A DNA stretch of 14,194 bases, from positions 1 through 14,194 of the forward strand of contig USHR01000031.1 in the NCBI GenBank assembly GCA_900554495.1, read 5' to 3'. The position numbers and the translations under genes are program-made. Positions 1-6,609 of the stretch are shown piece by piece. The stretch comes from an uncultured Collinsella sp. (GTDB lineage: Bacteria > Actinomycetota > Coriobacteriia > Coriobacteriales > Coriobacteriaceae). The notes below the pieces were generated by a model. The model was not told the DNA's origin, did no database searches, and saw only the letters and a list, made by a program, of their open reading frames with translations. The first letter of the stretch is position 1. The number at the start of each line of letters is the position of its first letter.

Positions 1-49
1 ACGAGATGAGCGCTAGTCTCGTGGGCTCGGAGATGTGTATAAGAGACAG
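1..49 (+). other. Illumina Nextera i7 adapter contamination (non-genomic)
   Basis: These bases are synthetic library sequence. Positions 1-7 are the end of the P7 primer (ACGAGAT), 8-15 are an 8-base i7 index (GAGCGCTA, which from memory is the reverse complement of Nextera XT index N723), 16-30 are the Nextera read-2 primer stretch (GTCTCGTGGGCTCGG), and 31-49 are the Tn5 mosaic end (AGATGTGTATAAGAGACAG). The match is exact to the adapter as I know it. This segment should be trimmed before annotation; an open reading frame that appears to start at 35 takes its first five residues (MYKRQ) from the adapter. Confidence 0.98.
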
Positions 50-349
50 CTCGTGGGCTATGAACTCACGGCGGGGGAGCGCCCGGACCATTTAGTGCTC
101 ATGCTCGACACCCATGCCGACAACGAGGGCTCCATGCGTCCGGAAATTTTGCTTTCTGCTGCTGATGTTTTGTTGCAGGGCTTGACCCCGGGCGTGGATG
201 CACCTATTGTTTCCACCGGTATGCAAGACCTCGTGACCATCTGCTCCTACGATGTCGAGCGTCAGAATCAAGCATGCGAGGACGACGAGGGCCGACTCGT
301 CAGCCCCATACCTGTGCGAACTTGTGGATTTGCTCCACATACTCGTTGA
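50..349 (+). CDS. C-terminal fragment of an unrecognised protein (possibly DUF2344 / radical SAM-linked family)
   Basis: This is the last 99 codons of a gene whose 5' part is lost at the contig end. The reading frame is open from the first base after the adapter to the TGA at 347-349. The ATG at 35 is in the adapter and is not a start. No strong motif is visible. The fragment has a hydrophobic stretch ending in a TH pair (LVLMLDTH), then MRPEILLSAADVLLQG, then an acidic, probably disordered tail. The pattern of TH followed by RPE and a helix resembles what I remember of the C-terminus of DUF2344 (TIGR03936) proteins, which in Actinobacteria lie a few genes upstream of rplU. That assignment is weak. 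The first ten bases (50-59) also match part of the adapter, so the first three codons could be artefact. Confidence 0.55.
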   Translation, partial: LVGYELTAGERPDHLVLMLDTHADNEGSMRPEILLSAADVLLQGLTPGVDAPIVSTGMQDLVTICSYDVERQNQACEDDEGRLVSPIPVRTCGFAPHTR

Positions 350-374
350 CGGGGGTATTTTCGCCTGCTACTAT
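346..374 (+). promoter_or_regulatory. Candidate sigma70-type promoter of rplU-rpmA
   Basis: TTGACG at 346-351 matches the -35 consensus at five of six positions. TACTAT at 369-374 matches the -10 at four of six, including the key first, second and last bases. The spacer is exactly 17. The -35 box overlaps the stop codon of the upstream fragment. Transcription would begin near 381 and give a leader of about 36 nucleotides before rplU. Prediction from sequence only. Confidence 0.6.
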
Positions 375-416
375 ATTCGGCTGTTGCACTAACTGATGCA
401 TGAAGGGCAAGTAAAC

Positions 417-791
417 ATGTACGCAATCGTTAACACGGGCGGCAAGCAGTACAAGGTCGCCACCGACGATGTCATCACCGTCGAGAAGATCGAGGGCAAT
501 GAGGGCGACAAGGTCACCCTGCCGGTTATCTTCCTCAACGATGGTAAGAAGATCGTCACCGATCCCGACAAGCTGGCCAAGGCCAAGGTTACCGCTCAGA
601 TCGTTGAGCAGTTCAAGGGCGAGAAGCAGCTGGTCTTCAAGTTCCACAAGCGTAAGCGCTATCGTCGTCTGAAGGGTCATCGTCAGCAGCTCACCAAGCT
701 GAAGATCGTGAAGGTCCAGGCTACGTCCCGCGCCAAGAAGGCTGTCAAGGCAGAGGCCGAGGCTGTTGCCGAGGCTCCCGTCGCCGAGTAG
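417..791 (+). CDS. rplU: 50S ribosomal protein L21
   Basis: L21 binds 23S rRNA in the large subunit. The 124-residue product opens with the family hallmark MYAIVNTGGKQYKV and carries the L21 signature at about residues 73-97 (FKFHKRKRYRRLKGHRQQ and following). It is about 20 residues longer than E. coli L21 because of an Ala/Glu/Lys-rich tail from about residue 105. An in-frame ATG at 396 exists, but the ATG at 417 is the better start: it restores the family N-terminus and has AAGGG at 403-407 upstream. The gene is followed after 33 bases by rpmA, the usual L21-L27 pair, and both are probably transcribed from the promoter at 346-374. Confidence 0.96.
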   Translation: MYAIVNTGGKQYKVATDDVITVEKIEGNEGDKVTLPVIFLNDGKKIVTDPDKLAKAKVTAQIVEQFKGEKQLVFKFHKRKRYRRLKGHRQQLTKLKIVKVQATSRAKKAVKAEAEAVAEAPVAE

Positions 792-824
792 ATTACACTC
801 GTAACGAAAGAGTAGGTATACACA

Positions 825-1082
825 ATGGCACACAAAAAAGGACTCGGTTCCTCCCGTAATGGCCGTGACTCCCGCGGTCAGCGCCTTGGCACGAAGCGCT
901 TCGCCGGCCAGACGGTAACCACGGGCACGATTCTCGTCCGTCAGCACGGCACGCACATCCACCCGGGTGAGAACGTTGGCCGTGGCAAGGACGACACGCT
1001 GTTCGCGCTGGTCGACGGTACCGTTGAGTTCCACAAGGGTATCAAGCATAGGGTCAGCGTACGCCCGCTCGCGAACGCGTAA
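825..1082 (+). CDS. rpmA: 50S ribosomal protein L27
   Basis: L27 sits near the peptidyl transferase centre, where its flexible N-terminus reaches toward the P-site tRNA. The product is 85 residues, the normal length, and begins MAHKKGLGSSRNGRDS with the basic A-H-K-K tip intact. It lacks the cleavable N-terminal extension seen in many Firmicutes, so no dedicated processing protease is required. The signature GQTVTTGTILVRQHGTHIHPG lies at about residues 28-48. It is co-oriented with rplU, with only 33 bases between them, and is followed 25 bases after its stop by a strong terminator hairpin (1108-1151). Confidence 0.97.
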   Translation: MAHKKGLGSSRNGRDSRGQRLGTKRFAGQTVTTGTILVRQHGTHIHPGENVGRGKDDTLFALVDGTVEFHKGIKHRVSVRPLANA

Positions 1083-1107
1083 TTCACCCTTCATAGAGCA
1101 CATATGT

Positions 1108-1151
1108 GGGAGGCACTTGAGTTTTAGGATTCAAGGGTCTCCCTCTTTTTT
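1108..1151 (+). terminator. Intrinsic terminator/attenuator between rpmA and obg
   Basis: Left arm GGGAGGCACTTGA (1108-1120) pairs with right arm TCAAGGGTCTCCC (1131-1143) around a 10-base loop. This makes a 13-position stem with one A-G mismatch and one G-T pair. TCTTTTTT follows directly (1144-1151). Form and T-tract are typical of Rho-independent termination. It ends only two bases before the obg ribosome binding site AGGAGG (1154-1159), so obg transcription must come from read-through or from a promoter I could not identify. Confidence 0.85.
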
Positions 1152-1167
1152 GTAGGAGGCGATTCTG

Positions 1168-2634
1168 TTGTCACAGTTCACCGATATCAGCCGCATTAAC
1201 GTGTGCGGCGGCGACGGCGGTGCCGGATGCATGTCGTTTAGGCGCGAGGCCTTTGTCCCCAAGGGTGGCCCCGATGGCGGCGACGGCGGTCGTGGCGGCA
1301 ATGTCGTCATCCAGGCCGATGCTCAGCTGTCTTCGCTGATCGACTACCGCTTTAAGCATCACTTCCGTGCCGAGCGCGGAACGCACGGCCAGGGCGCCCG
1401 CCGCAACGGCAAGAGCGGCGAGGACCTGATTCTCAAGGTTCCCATGGGTACCGTGGTGCGCGAGCTCGACCCCGAGACGCAGACCCCGATGTTCGAGATT
1501 GCCGACCTGGTGCACGATGGCGAGCGCGTTGTCGTGGCGCCCGGCGGTGCCGGTGGTCTGGGCAATACGCACTTTGTAACGTCCGTGCGCCGCGCGCCCG
1601 CGTTCGCCCAGCTGGGCGAGCCGGCCGAGGAGCACTGGATTGAGCTCGAGATGAAGCTCATGGCCGATGCCGCGCTCGTGGGCTTCCCCTCGGTGGGCAA
1701 ATCCTCGCTTATCGCGCGTATGAGTGCTGCCCGACCCAAGATCGCCGACTATCCGTTTACCACGCTCGTGCCCAACCTGGGTATGGTGCGTGCCGGCGAG
1801 TACTCCTATGTCGTTGCCGACGTCCCCGGCCTCATTGAGGGTGCGAGCGAGGGCAAGGGCTTGGGCCATCAGTTCCTACGCCACATCGAGCGCACGGCAC
1901 TCATCATGCATGTCGTCGATATGACGGGCGGCTTTGAGGATCGTGATCCGGTCGAGGACTATCGCATCATCAACCGCGAGCTCGAGCAGTATGGCGCCGA
2001 GCTTTCGGAGCGCCCTCAGATCATCGTCGCCAACAAGTGCGATGCGCCGGGCACGGCTGACAAGATTGCCGACCTCAAACGCGCTGCGCTCGACGACGGA
2101 CATATGTTCTTTGCCGTGTCTGCTGTGACGGGCGCCGGCCTCAACACGCTGATGCTTGCCGTGGGCGAGCAGGTGGCCAAGCTGCGCGCCGAGTTGGCTG
2201 TCTCCGATGAGCCGGTCGATCTGCGCGACGATGAGTGGGAGCGCCGCCGCCTGCAGCGCGAGAAGCGGTTCCGTATTGTTCAGGAAGAGCCCCATGCCTT
2301 CCGCGTGGTCGGTCGCGCCATCGAGCGTATGGTCATCCAGACCGACTGGGAAAACGAGGAAGCCGTCATCTACCTGCAGCATAAGTTTGCGCGCATGGGT
2401 GTTGACGACGCGCTCGAGAAGGCCGGCTGCCGTGCGGGCGACGAGGTCCGCATTTGCCAGCGCGCCTTTGACTTTGAGGGCGCCGAGGACTTCTCGGAGT
2501 ACGAGGAGGAGCTTGAGGACGAAGGCGTTGAGGTTATTGACGTAGCGGCCGAGGGTTCGGACGTGGCTGATGTCACCGAGGGTTCCGAAGGCACTACCGA
2601 AGTCGACGTTGTTGAGACCCCGGAGGGCGAGTAA
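1168..2634 (+). CDS. obg: Obg/CgtA GTPase, ribosome assembly factor
   Basis: Obg is a slow GTPase that acts in late large-subunit assembly and in (p)ppGpp-linked growth control. The 488-residue product has the glycine-rich Obg domain (about 1-158), then the G domain: P-loop GFPSVGKSS at 172-180, DYPFTT at 194, DVPGLIEG at 218, NKCD at 289-292 and SA at 318. An OCT domain, the C-terminal module found in Gram-positive Obg proteins, spans roughly 365-435. The last 50 or so residues are strongly acidic (Glu/Asp/Val/Thr). The start is TTG at 1168, with AGGAGG (1154-1159) eight bases upstream, and gives the family N-terminus. nadD begins three bases after the stop, so the two are likely translationally coupled. 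Confidence 0.97.
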   Translation: MSQFTDISRINVCGGDGGAGCMSFRREAFVPKGGPDGGDGGRGGNVVIQADAQLSSLIDYRFKHHFRAERGTHGQGARRNGKSGEDLILKVPMGTVVRELDPETQTPMFEIADLVHDGERVVVAPGGAGGLGNTHFVTSVRRAPAFAQLGEPAEEHWIELEMKLMADAALVGFPSVGKSSLIARMSAARPKIADYPFTTLVPNLGMVRAGEYSYVVADVPGLIEGASEGKGLGHQFLRHIERTALIMHVVDMTGGFEDRDPVEDYRIINRELEQYGAELSERPQIIVANKCDAPGTADKIADLKRAALDDGHMFFAVSAVTGAGLNTLMLAVGEQVAKLRAELAVSDEPVDLRDDEWERRRLQREKRFRIVQEEPHAFRVVGRAIERMVIQTDWENEEAVIYLQHKFARMGVDDALEKAGCRAGDEVRICQRAFDFEGAEDFSEYEEELEDEGVEVIDVAAEGSDVADVTEGSEGTTEVDVVETPEGE

Positions 2635-2637
2635 GCC

Positions 2638-3315
2638 ATGTCGCTGCGCGGTGGAATCGGTCTGCCCGAGCTTCCTCTAGAAGACGGGCAGGAGTTTAGG
2701 CTCGGCATTATGGGTGGTACCTTTGACCCGATTCATTACGGGCACTTGGTTACCGCCGAGCAGGCGCGCGAGTCGCTCGACTTGGACGCCGTGCTCTTTA
2801 TGCCGGCCGGCTCTCCCGCCTTTAAGCTCGACAAACCGGTGACGCCTGCCGAGGACCGTTATGCCATGACGGTCCTCGCCACCGCTGCGAATCCGGCTTT
2901 TTTGGCGAGCCGTTTCGAGATCGATCGTCCTGGCGTGACCTATACGGCCGATACACTTCATGCCCTTCGCGACTTTTACCCGCCTCAGGTAAAGCTCTAC
3001 TTTATTACGGGCGCCGACGCGATTATCGATATTGTTACCTGGCATGATGCCGACCGAATCGCCGAGCTTGCCACGTTCATTGCGGCGACGCGACCGGGCT
3101 TTGATATCGATACTGCTCGCGCGCGAATCAAAGAGTCGGGCCTGCCGTTTGACGTGCGCTATATCCAGATTCCGGCGCTGGCGATTAGCTCGACCAACAT
3201 TCGTAAGCGAGTTGCCCGTGGCATGAGCGTGCGCTATCTTACGAGCGAGTCCGTGCTCGGCTATATTCGCAAGCGCGGGCTGTATACCGATCTGGGTCAA
3301 GAAGATTTTGAGTGA
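2638..3315 (+). CDS. nadD: Nicotinate-nucleotide adenylyltransferase
   Basis: NadD joins nicotinate mononucleotide and ATP to form deamido-NAD, the penultimate step of NAD synthesis in the cytosol. The 225-residue product carries the nucleotidyltransferase signature GGTFDPIHYGH at 26-36 (the H-x-G-H is H33-Y-G-H36) and the second ATP-binding motif ISSTNIRKR at 183-191. A segment of about 21 residues precedes the usual family start. The ATG at 2638 is supported by GGAGGG (2622-2627) inside the end of obg, ten bases upstream. An ATG at codon 25 cannot be the start because it falls just before the GGTFDP motif and would remove the first strand. It lies within the obg-nadD-yqeK-rsfS group, a common arrangement. 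Confidence 0.95.
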   Translation: MSLRGGIGLPELPLEDGQEFRLGIMGGTFDPIHYGHLVTAEQARESLDLDAVLFMPAGSPAFKLDKPVTPAEDRYAMTVLATAANPAFLASRFEIDRPGVTYTADTLHALRDFYPPQVKLYFITGADAIIDIVTWHDADRIAELATFIAATRPGFDIDTARARIKESGLPFDVRYIQIPALAISSTNIRKRVARGMSVRYLTSESVLGYIRKRGLYTDLGQEDFE

Positions 3316-3327
3316 TGGGGGTCTACG

Positions 3328-3936
3328 TTGTCGGTAGAGGATCAGTTTGAGGGCGATGAGCGCGCGCTGCTCAAGCGCATTCAAGAGCTGCTCGATGTGC
3401 GTATGAAGGATAAGCGCAAGCGCTACGTGCATTCGCTAGGGGTTGCCGAGACCGCGCTGCACCTAGCCGAGGTATACGGTGTCGACCGCTTTAATGCCGC
3501 TGCCGCCGGCCTGATCCATGACTGGGATAAGGTGCTCTCCGACGACGAGCTGGTCACGCGCGCTCTGCATTACGGCATTAAGATTGCCGGCTCTCCGTCT
3601 GCCGCGACGCCGCTTTTGCATGGACCGGTTGCCGCCTATGAGCTTCCGCAGCTTTTTCCCGAGCTGTCGCCGGCGGTCTTTCAGGCTGTCGACCGTCACA
3701 CCGTGGGCGCCTGCGACATGACGCCGCTCGATATGGTGGTCTTTGTTGCCGATGCCATCGAACCCAACCGCCATGGTGATTATGCCCACGCGCTGCGCAA
3801 GATGGTGGGGGAGTCGACGCTTGACGAGTTGTTCTTCTCCTGTTTTGCACAGGGTCTGGTCTATGTGATCCAGTCCGGGCGCTATCTTTATCCCACGGCT
3901 ATTACGATTTACAACCATTACGCCCAGCTGCGCTAG
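3328..3936 (+). CDS. yqeK: YqeK-family HD-domain hydrolase (symmetrical Ap4A hydrolase)
   Basis: YqeK proteins are metal-dependent HD phosphohydrolases that cleave diadenosine tetraphosphate to two ADP. The 202-residue product shows the expected metal ligands: H35 (in VHSLGVAETA), H64-D65 (in LIHDWDK), H98 (in LLHGPVAA), H124 (in DRHT) and D142 (in VADAIEPNR). The start is TTG at 3328 with GGGGG at 3317-3321 six bases upstream. An internal ATG at residue 26 is possible and would leave all ligands intact, so the N-terminus is less certain than the function. The placement between nadD and rsfS is conserved in many Gram-positive bacteria and supports the call. Confidence 0.9.
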   Translation: MSVEDQFEGDERALLKRIQELLDVRMKDKRKRYVHSLGVAETALHLAEVYGVDRFNAAAAGLIHDWDKVLSDDELVTRALHYGIKIAGSPSAATPLLHGPVAAYELPQLFPELSPAVFQAVDRHTVGACDMTPLDMVVFVADAIEPNRHGDYAHALRKMVGESTLDELFFSCFAQGLVYVIQSGRYLYPTAITIYNHYAQLR

Positions 3937-3964
3937 CTCGGGTGCGTCTAGAAAGAGGTATTCC

Positions 3965-4420
3965 ATGGCCGACGAGACCATGACCGACGAGCAGATTCTT
4001 GAAGGTGTGGAGCACAAGAGCTTCGTTGCCACGTCCGACCGCACTGCCGCCTCGCTGTCCGCGAGCGGTGTCGCCGCCGAGGATGTCGCCCGCGCCGCCG
4101 CGCAGGCCGCCTACGACAAGAAGGGCGAGGACGTGCAGGTGCTCGATCTGACCGAGCTCTCCGACGTGTGCGACTACTTTGTGCTCGCCACCGGTACCAA
4201 TAACCGTCAGGTCGATTCGATTGTCGACGAGATCGAGGAGAAGGTCGCCGAGGCTTGTGGTGAGCACCCGTTCTCCATCGAGGGCCGCGAGCAGAAGACC
4301 TGGATGCTCATGGACTACGGCTCGGTCGTCGTTCACGTCTTCACCCCCGAGGCACGCGACTTCTACCGTCTGGAGAAGCTCTGGGGCGACGCTCCCCAGC
4401 TTCCCCTCAACCTCCTCTAG
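3965..4420 (+). CDS. rsfS: Ribosomal silencing factor RsfS (Iojap family)
   Basis: RsfS binds L14 on the large subunit and blocks subunit joining, slowing translation when nutrients are short. The Iojap domain occupies about residues 40-150 of 151, with the typical runs SDVCDYFVLATGTNNRQV, WMLMDYGSVVVHVF and a final YRLEKLWGDAP. About 40 alanine- and acid-rich residues precede it, which is more than in the E. coli protein (105 residues). The ATG at 3965 has GAAAGAGG (3951-3958) upstream. Another ATG at codon 6 (3980) is a less favoured option. It is the last gene of its group, ended by the terminator at 4467. Confidence 0.94.
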   Translation: MADETMTDEQILEGVEHKSFVATSDRTAASLSASGVAAEDVARAAAQAAYDKKGEDVQVLDLTELSDVCDYFVLATGTNNRQVDSIVDEIEEKVAEACGEHPFSIEGREQKTWMLMDYGSVVVHVFTPEARDFYRLEKLWGDAPQLPLNLL

Positions 4421-4466
4421 GACCTTATTTGGGCCGGGGCTTCTCTTGAACTACCCTTTACCGTTC

Positions 4467-4508
4467 GCCGGGCAGTTGCACTACCTGCAGCTGCCCGGCT
4501 TTCTTTTT
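4467..4508 (+). terminator. Intrinsic terminator after rsfS
   Basis: Arms 4467-4480 (GCCGGGCAGTTGCA) and 4486-4499 (TGCAGCTGCCCGGC) form a 14-position stem with a single T-G pair and a CTACC loop, followed by TTTCTTTTT (4500-4508). It ends the rightward obg-rsfS group. Read on the other strand the hairpin is not followed by a T-tract, so it is not an obvious terminator for dinB, whose stop codon lies 13 bases further on. Confidence 0.9.
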
Positions 4509-4520
4509 GCCCAAAGGCGG

Positions 4521-5774
4521 CTAATCGTTGAAGCGGGATTGGCGGCCGAAGGATAGGGCGGTGTCGCCGAATTTGTCTCGGACGGCGTCGATGGCGACGG
4601 AGAGGTCGCGGCGGTCGCTGGATTGGGCTCCGCGGTCATCAATCTCGCAGAACAGGTCAGTTTGGATACCGCCTTGGTGGTTGAAGTCGCTCATGCCGAT
4701 GCCTGCCAAGCGAACATGCATGCCTTCCTGCCAGATGTTGTCGAGCAGTTCGAGTGCAACCGCCACGAAGATGTTCTCATCGTCGGTCGGATGGGGCAGC
4801 CGGCGCTGCGCCGTACGCCCGCTGCCATACGAATACTTAAGCTTGAGCGTTACCGTGGCACCCGTCAGCCCCTGACGGCGCAGACGGCGTCCCACTGACT
4901 CTCCCAGCAGCGCAATCGCCGCCTCGATATCCCCACGCTCAGTCAAATCCTTCGCAAAGGTGCGCTCATTGCTCACCGATTTAACTTCACGTTCGTCATC
5001 CAGGCCGGTGACCTCGGATACTTCGAGCCCCAAAGCACGCTGACGCATGCGCTCGCCATTCACGCCAAAAATTGCAGCCAGGGTGGACTCTGGCGCGCGT
5101 GAAAGCTCGCCGAGTGTATAGATGCGCATGCGACGCAGTCGCTCCTCGGCCGAACGCCCGATTCCGCTCATGGCAGATACCGGCAGCGCAGCCAAAAAGC
5201 GCTGTTCCGTACCGGGGCGCACAATGGTCAGACCAAACGGCTTGTCGCGCTCGCTTGCGATTTTGGCCACGGTCTTGTTGCAGCCGACGCCGATGGAACA
5301 CGTCACCCCCAGCGCCGCAACGCGGTCGCTCATGCGCCGTGCTACCAGTAGCGGATCCTCGGGCGCAAACCGGCCCGGCGTAATATCGATAAAGGCCTCG
5401 TCGATGGACACGCGCTCCACGCGCGGTGTCTCATCGGCGAGAATCGCCATGACCTGCGCGCTCACCTCACGGTAGCGATCAAAGTGTCCGAGCGTCCAAA
5501 TGGCCTGCGGGCACAGGCGCCGCGCCTCGGCCGAGGCCATGGCAGAACGCACGCCAAAGCGACGAGCCTCGTACGAACACGTGGACACGACGCCGCGTGA
5601 CTCGGCGTCTCCGCCCACGATGAGCGGCTTTCCGCGCCATTCGGGATGATCGAGCATCTCCACGCTCGCAAAAAATGCATCGAGGTCCATCAGGCCCACC
5701 GCCGGACCCGTCCAGGGCGGCGGCGTGACGCCCGCAGCATCCTCATAACCGTATGTATGTTCGCGTCTTTCCAT
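4521..5774 (-). CDS. dinB: DNA polymerase IV (Y-family)
   Basis: DinB is an error-prone polymerase that copies past damaged bases. The 417-residue product has catalytic acids D30 (MDLDAFFASVE) and D125-E126 (SIDEAFID). F35 sits at the steric-gate position that excludes ribonucleotides. The helix-hairpin-helix segment is near 200-215 (SAMSGIGRSAEERL), and the little-finger domain is about 265-365. QTDLF at 371-375 fits the beta-clamp binding consensus (QLSLF type) and is followed by a 42-residue tail. The ATG at 5774 has no clear ribosome binding site; a -10-like TATACT ends six bases upstream, so the mRNA might be leaderless. The gene is divergent from rpsP and stands alone on its strand. Confidence 0.95.
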   Translation of the reverse strand: MERREHTYGYEDAAGVTPPPWTGPAVGLMDLDAFFASVEMLDHPEWRGKPLIVGGDAESRGVVSTCSYEARRFGVRSAMASAEARRLCPQAIWTLGHFDRYREVSAQVMAILADETPRVERVSIDEAFIDITPGRFAPEDPLLVARRMSDRVAALGVTCSIGVGCNKTVAKIASERDKPFGLTIVRPGTEQRFLAALPVSAMSGIGRSAEERLRRMRIYTLGELSRAPESTLAAIFGVNGERMRQRALGLEVSEVTGLDDEREVKSVSNERTFAKDLTERGDIEAAIALLGESVGRRLRRQGLTGATVTLKLKYSYGSGRTAQRRLPHPTDDENIFVAVALELLDNIWQEGMHVRLAGIGMSDFNHQGGIQTDLFCEIDDRGAQSSDRRDLSVAIDAVRDKFGDTALSFGRQSRFND

Positions 5775-5780
5775 GTCATG

Positions 5781-5786
5781 AGTATA
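5781..5786 (-). promoter_or_regulatory. Candidate -10 element of dinB, close enough for leaderless mRNA
   Basis: On the minus strand TATACT (five of six to consensus) is followed by six bases and then the dinB ATG, so transcription would start at or next to the A of the start codon. No good -35 is found at 16-18 bases (CGCACC at the 17-base position), and there is no TG extension. The assignment is therefore tentative. Confidence 0.35.
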
Positions 5787-5890
5787 CCGCGCAGCTCATG
5801 TGGGGTGCGTGTATGTGCTTGCAAATCGCGAATTCTTGTCTAAGATATGGATTTGCCCTCGACTACACCGAAGAAGTTGGTCTCACGGAC

Positions 5891-5919
5891 TTCACCTGCC
5901 CGCGTCGATGGCGTATTAT
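5891..5919 (+). promoter_or_regulatory. Candidate promoter of the rpsP operon
   Basis: TTCACC (5891-5896) and TATTAT (5914-5919) are separated by exactly 17 bases. The -10 matches at five of six positions and the -35 at four of six. The start point would be near 5926, giving a leader of about 50 bases that contains a small perfect hairpin (GCAGC 5942-5946 with GCTGC 5952-5956). A weaker pair, TTGCAA (5819-5824) and TAAGAT (5841-5846), lies further upstream and could be a second promoter. Confidence 0.55.
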
Positions 5920-5975
5920 GTTCAACTGTTTGTTTGTAGTTGCAGCCTAAAGCTGCTTGGTTGGAGGAGTTTCCT

Positions 5976-6317
5976 TTGGCAGTCAAGATTCGCCTTGCTC
6001 GTCACGGCGCTAAGAAGCGTCCGTACTACCGTGTCGTCGTCGCCGATTCCCGCGCCCCGCGTGACGGTCGTATCATCGAGGAGGTTGGCCGCTACAACCC
6101 GATGACCGCCCCCAAGACCATCAACCTCGACCTCGAGAAGATTGCTGACTGGCAGTCCAAGGGCGCTCAGCTCACCGACGCCGTCGCCGCTCTGGTCAAG
6201 GCCGCCAACGAGGGCGAGAAGACCGAGACCGTCGTCAAGAAGTCCAAGAAGCAGCTCGCCAAAGAGGCCGAGGCCGCTAAGGCTGCCGCTGAGGCCGCTG
6301 AGGGCGCCGAGGAGTAA
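5976..6317 (+). CDS. rpsP: 30S ribosomal protein S16
   Basis: S16 is an early-binding small-subunit protein that stabilises the 5' domain of 16S rRNA. The start is TTG at 5976 with GGAGGAG (5963-5969) six bases before it, giving the family N-terminus MAVKIRLARHGAKKRPYYR. An upstream in-frame TTG at 5940 would add 12 residues not seen in the family and lies before the ribosome binding site. At 113 residues it is about 30 longer than E. coli S16; the extra part is a Lys/Glu/Ala-rich tail from about residue 87. It heads the rpsP-khpA-rimM-trmD cluster and probably uses the promoter at 5891-5919. Confidence 0.96.
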   Translation: MAVKIRLARHGAKKRPYYRVVVADSRAPRDGRIIEEVGRYNPMTAPKTINLDLEKIADWQSKGAQLTDAVAALVKAANEGEKTETVVKKSKKQLAKEAEAAKAAAEAAEGAEE

Positions 6318-6320
6318 ATC

Positions 6321-6605
6321 GTGCCTGAGGTTGACGCTGCACAGCTCGAGGGTGAGGCAATGCTCTCAGATCGCATCGCCGATCTCGTCGAATATCTCGT
6401 TGTTCAGATCGTCGACGACCCGGATTCCGTGAGCCTCGAGGTCATCGATGGCGAAGACGCCTCTACGATTGAGGTTTCGGTTGCCGAGGATGACGTCGCT
6501 AAGGTCATCGGCCGTCGTGGCCGTACCATCAAGGCCATTCGCACGCTCGCCCGTGCACTGGCCGCTCGCCTCGACACTGCTGTCGAGGTAGAGGTTCTGG
6601 GCTAG
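6321..6605 (+). CDS. khpA: KhpA (YlqC-type) KH-domain RNA-binding protein
   Basis: KhpA is a small single-KH RNA-binding protein; in Gram-positive bacteria it pairs with KhpB and affects cell division and small-RNA biology. The product is 94 residues with the GxxG loop of the KH fold at 64-67 (KVIGRRGRTIKAIRTL). The GTG at 6321 has GAGGAG (6309-6314) in the end of rpsP, six bases upstream. An ATG at 6360 would give 81 residues, closer to the usual family length, and has GAGGG (6348-6352) upstream, so the true start is uncertain. The position between rpsP and rimM is the standard one. Confidence 0.93.
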   Translation: MPEVDAAQLEGEAMLSDRIADLVEYLVVQIVDDPDSVSLEVIDGEDASTIEVSVAEDDVAKVIGRRGRTIKAIRTLARALAARLDTAVEVEVLG

Positions 6606-6609
6606 GACC

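Noticed and set aside
35..49. ATG at 35 as the start of a small gene running to 349
   Set aside because: The start codon and first five codons are adapter sequence; the true gene is a fragment without its 5' end.
396..416. In-frame ATG at 396 as the rplU start
   Set aside because: It would add seven residues before the invariant MYAIV start of L21, and it lies upstream of the ribosome binding site.
1099..1108. Palindrome CACATATGTG after rpmA as an operator
   Set aside because: A single 10-base palindrome that overlaps the terminator stem by one base; no repeat or promoter element supports a regulatory role.
5750..5763. LexA (SOS) box at the dinB start
   Set aside because: On the minus strand the left half fits CGAAC-N4-GTTCG but the right half (ATACG) does not, and the site lies in the first codons of dinB.
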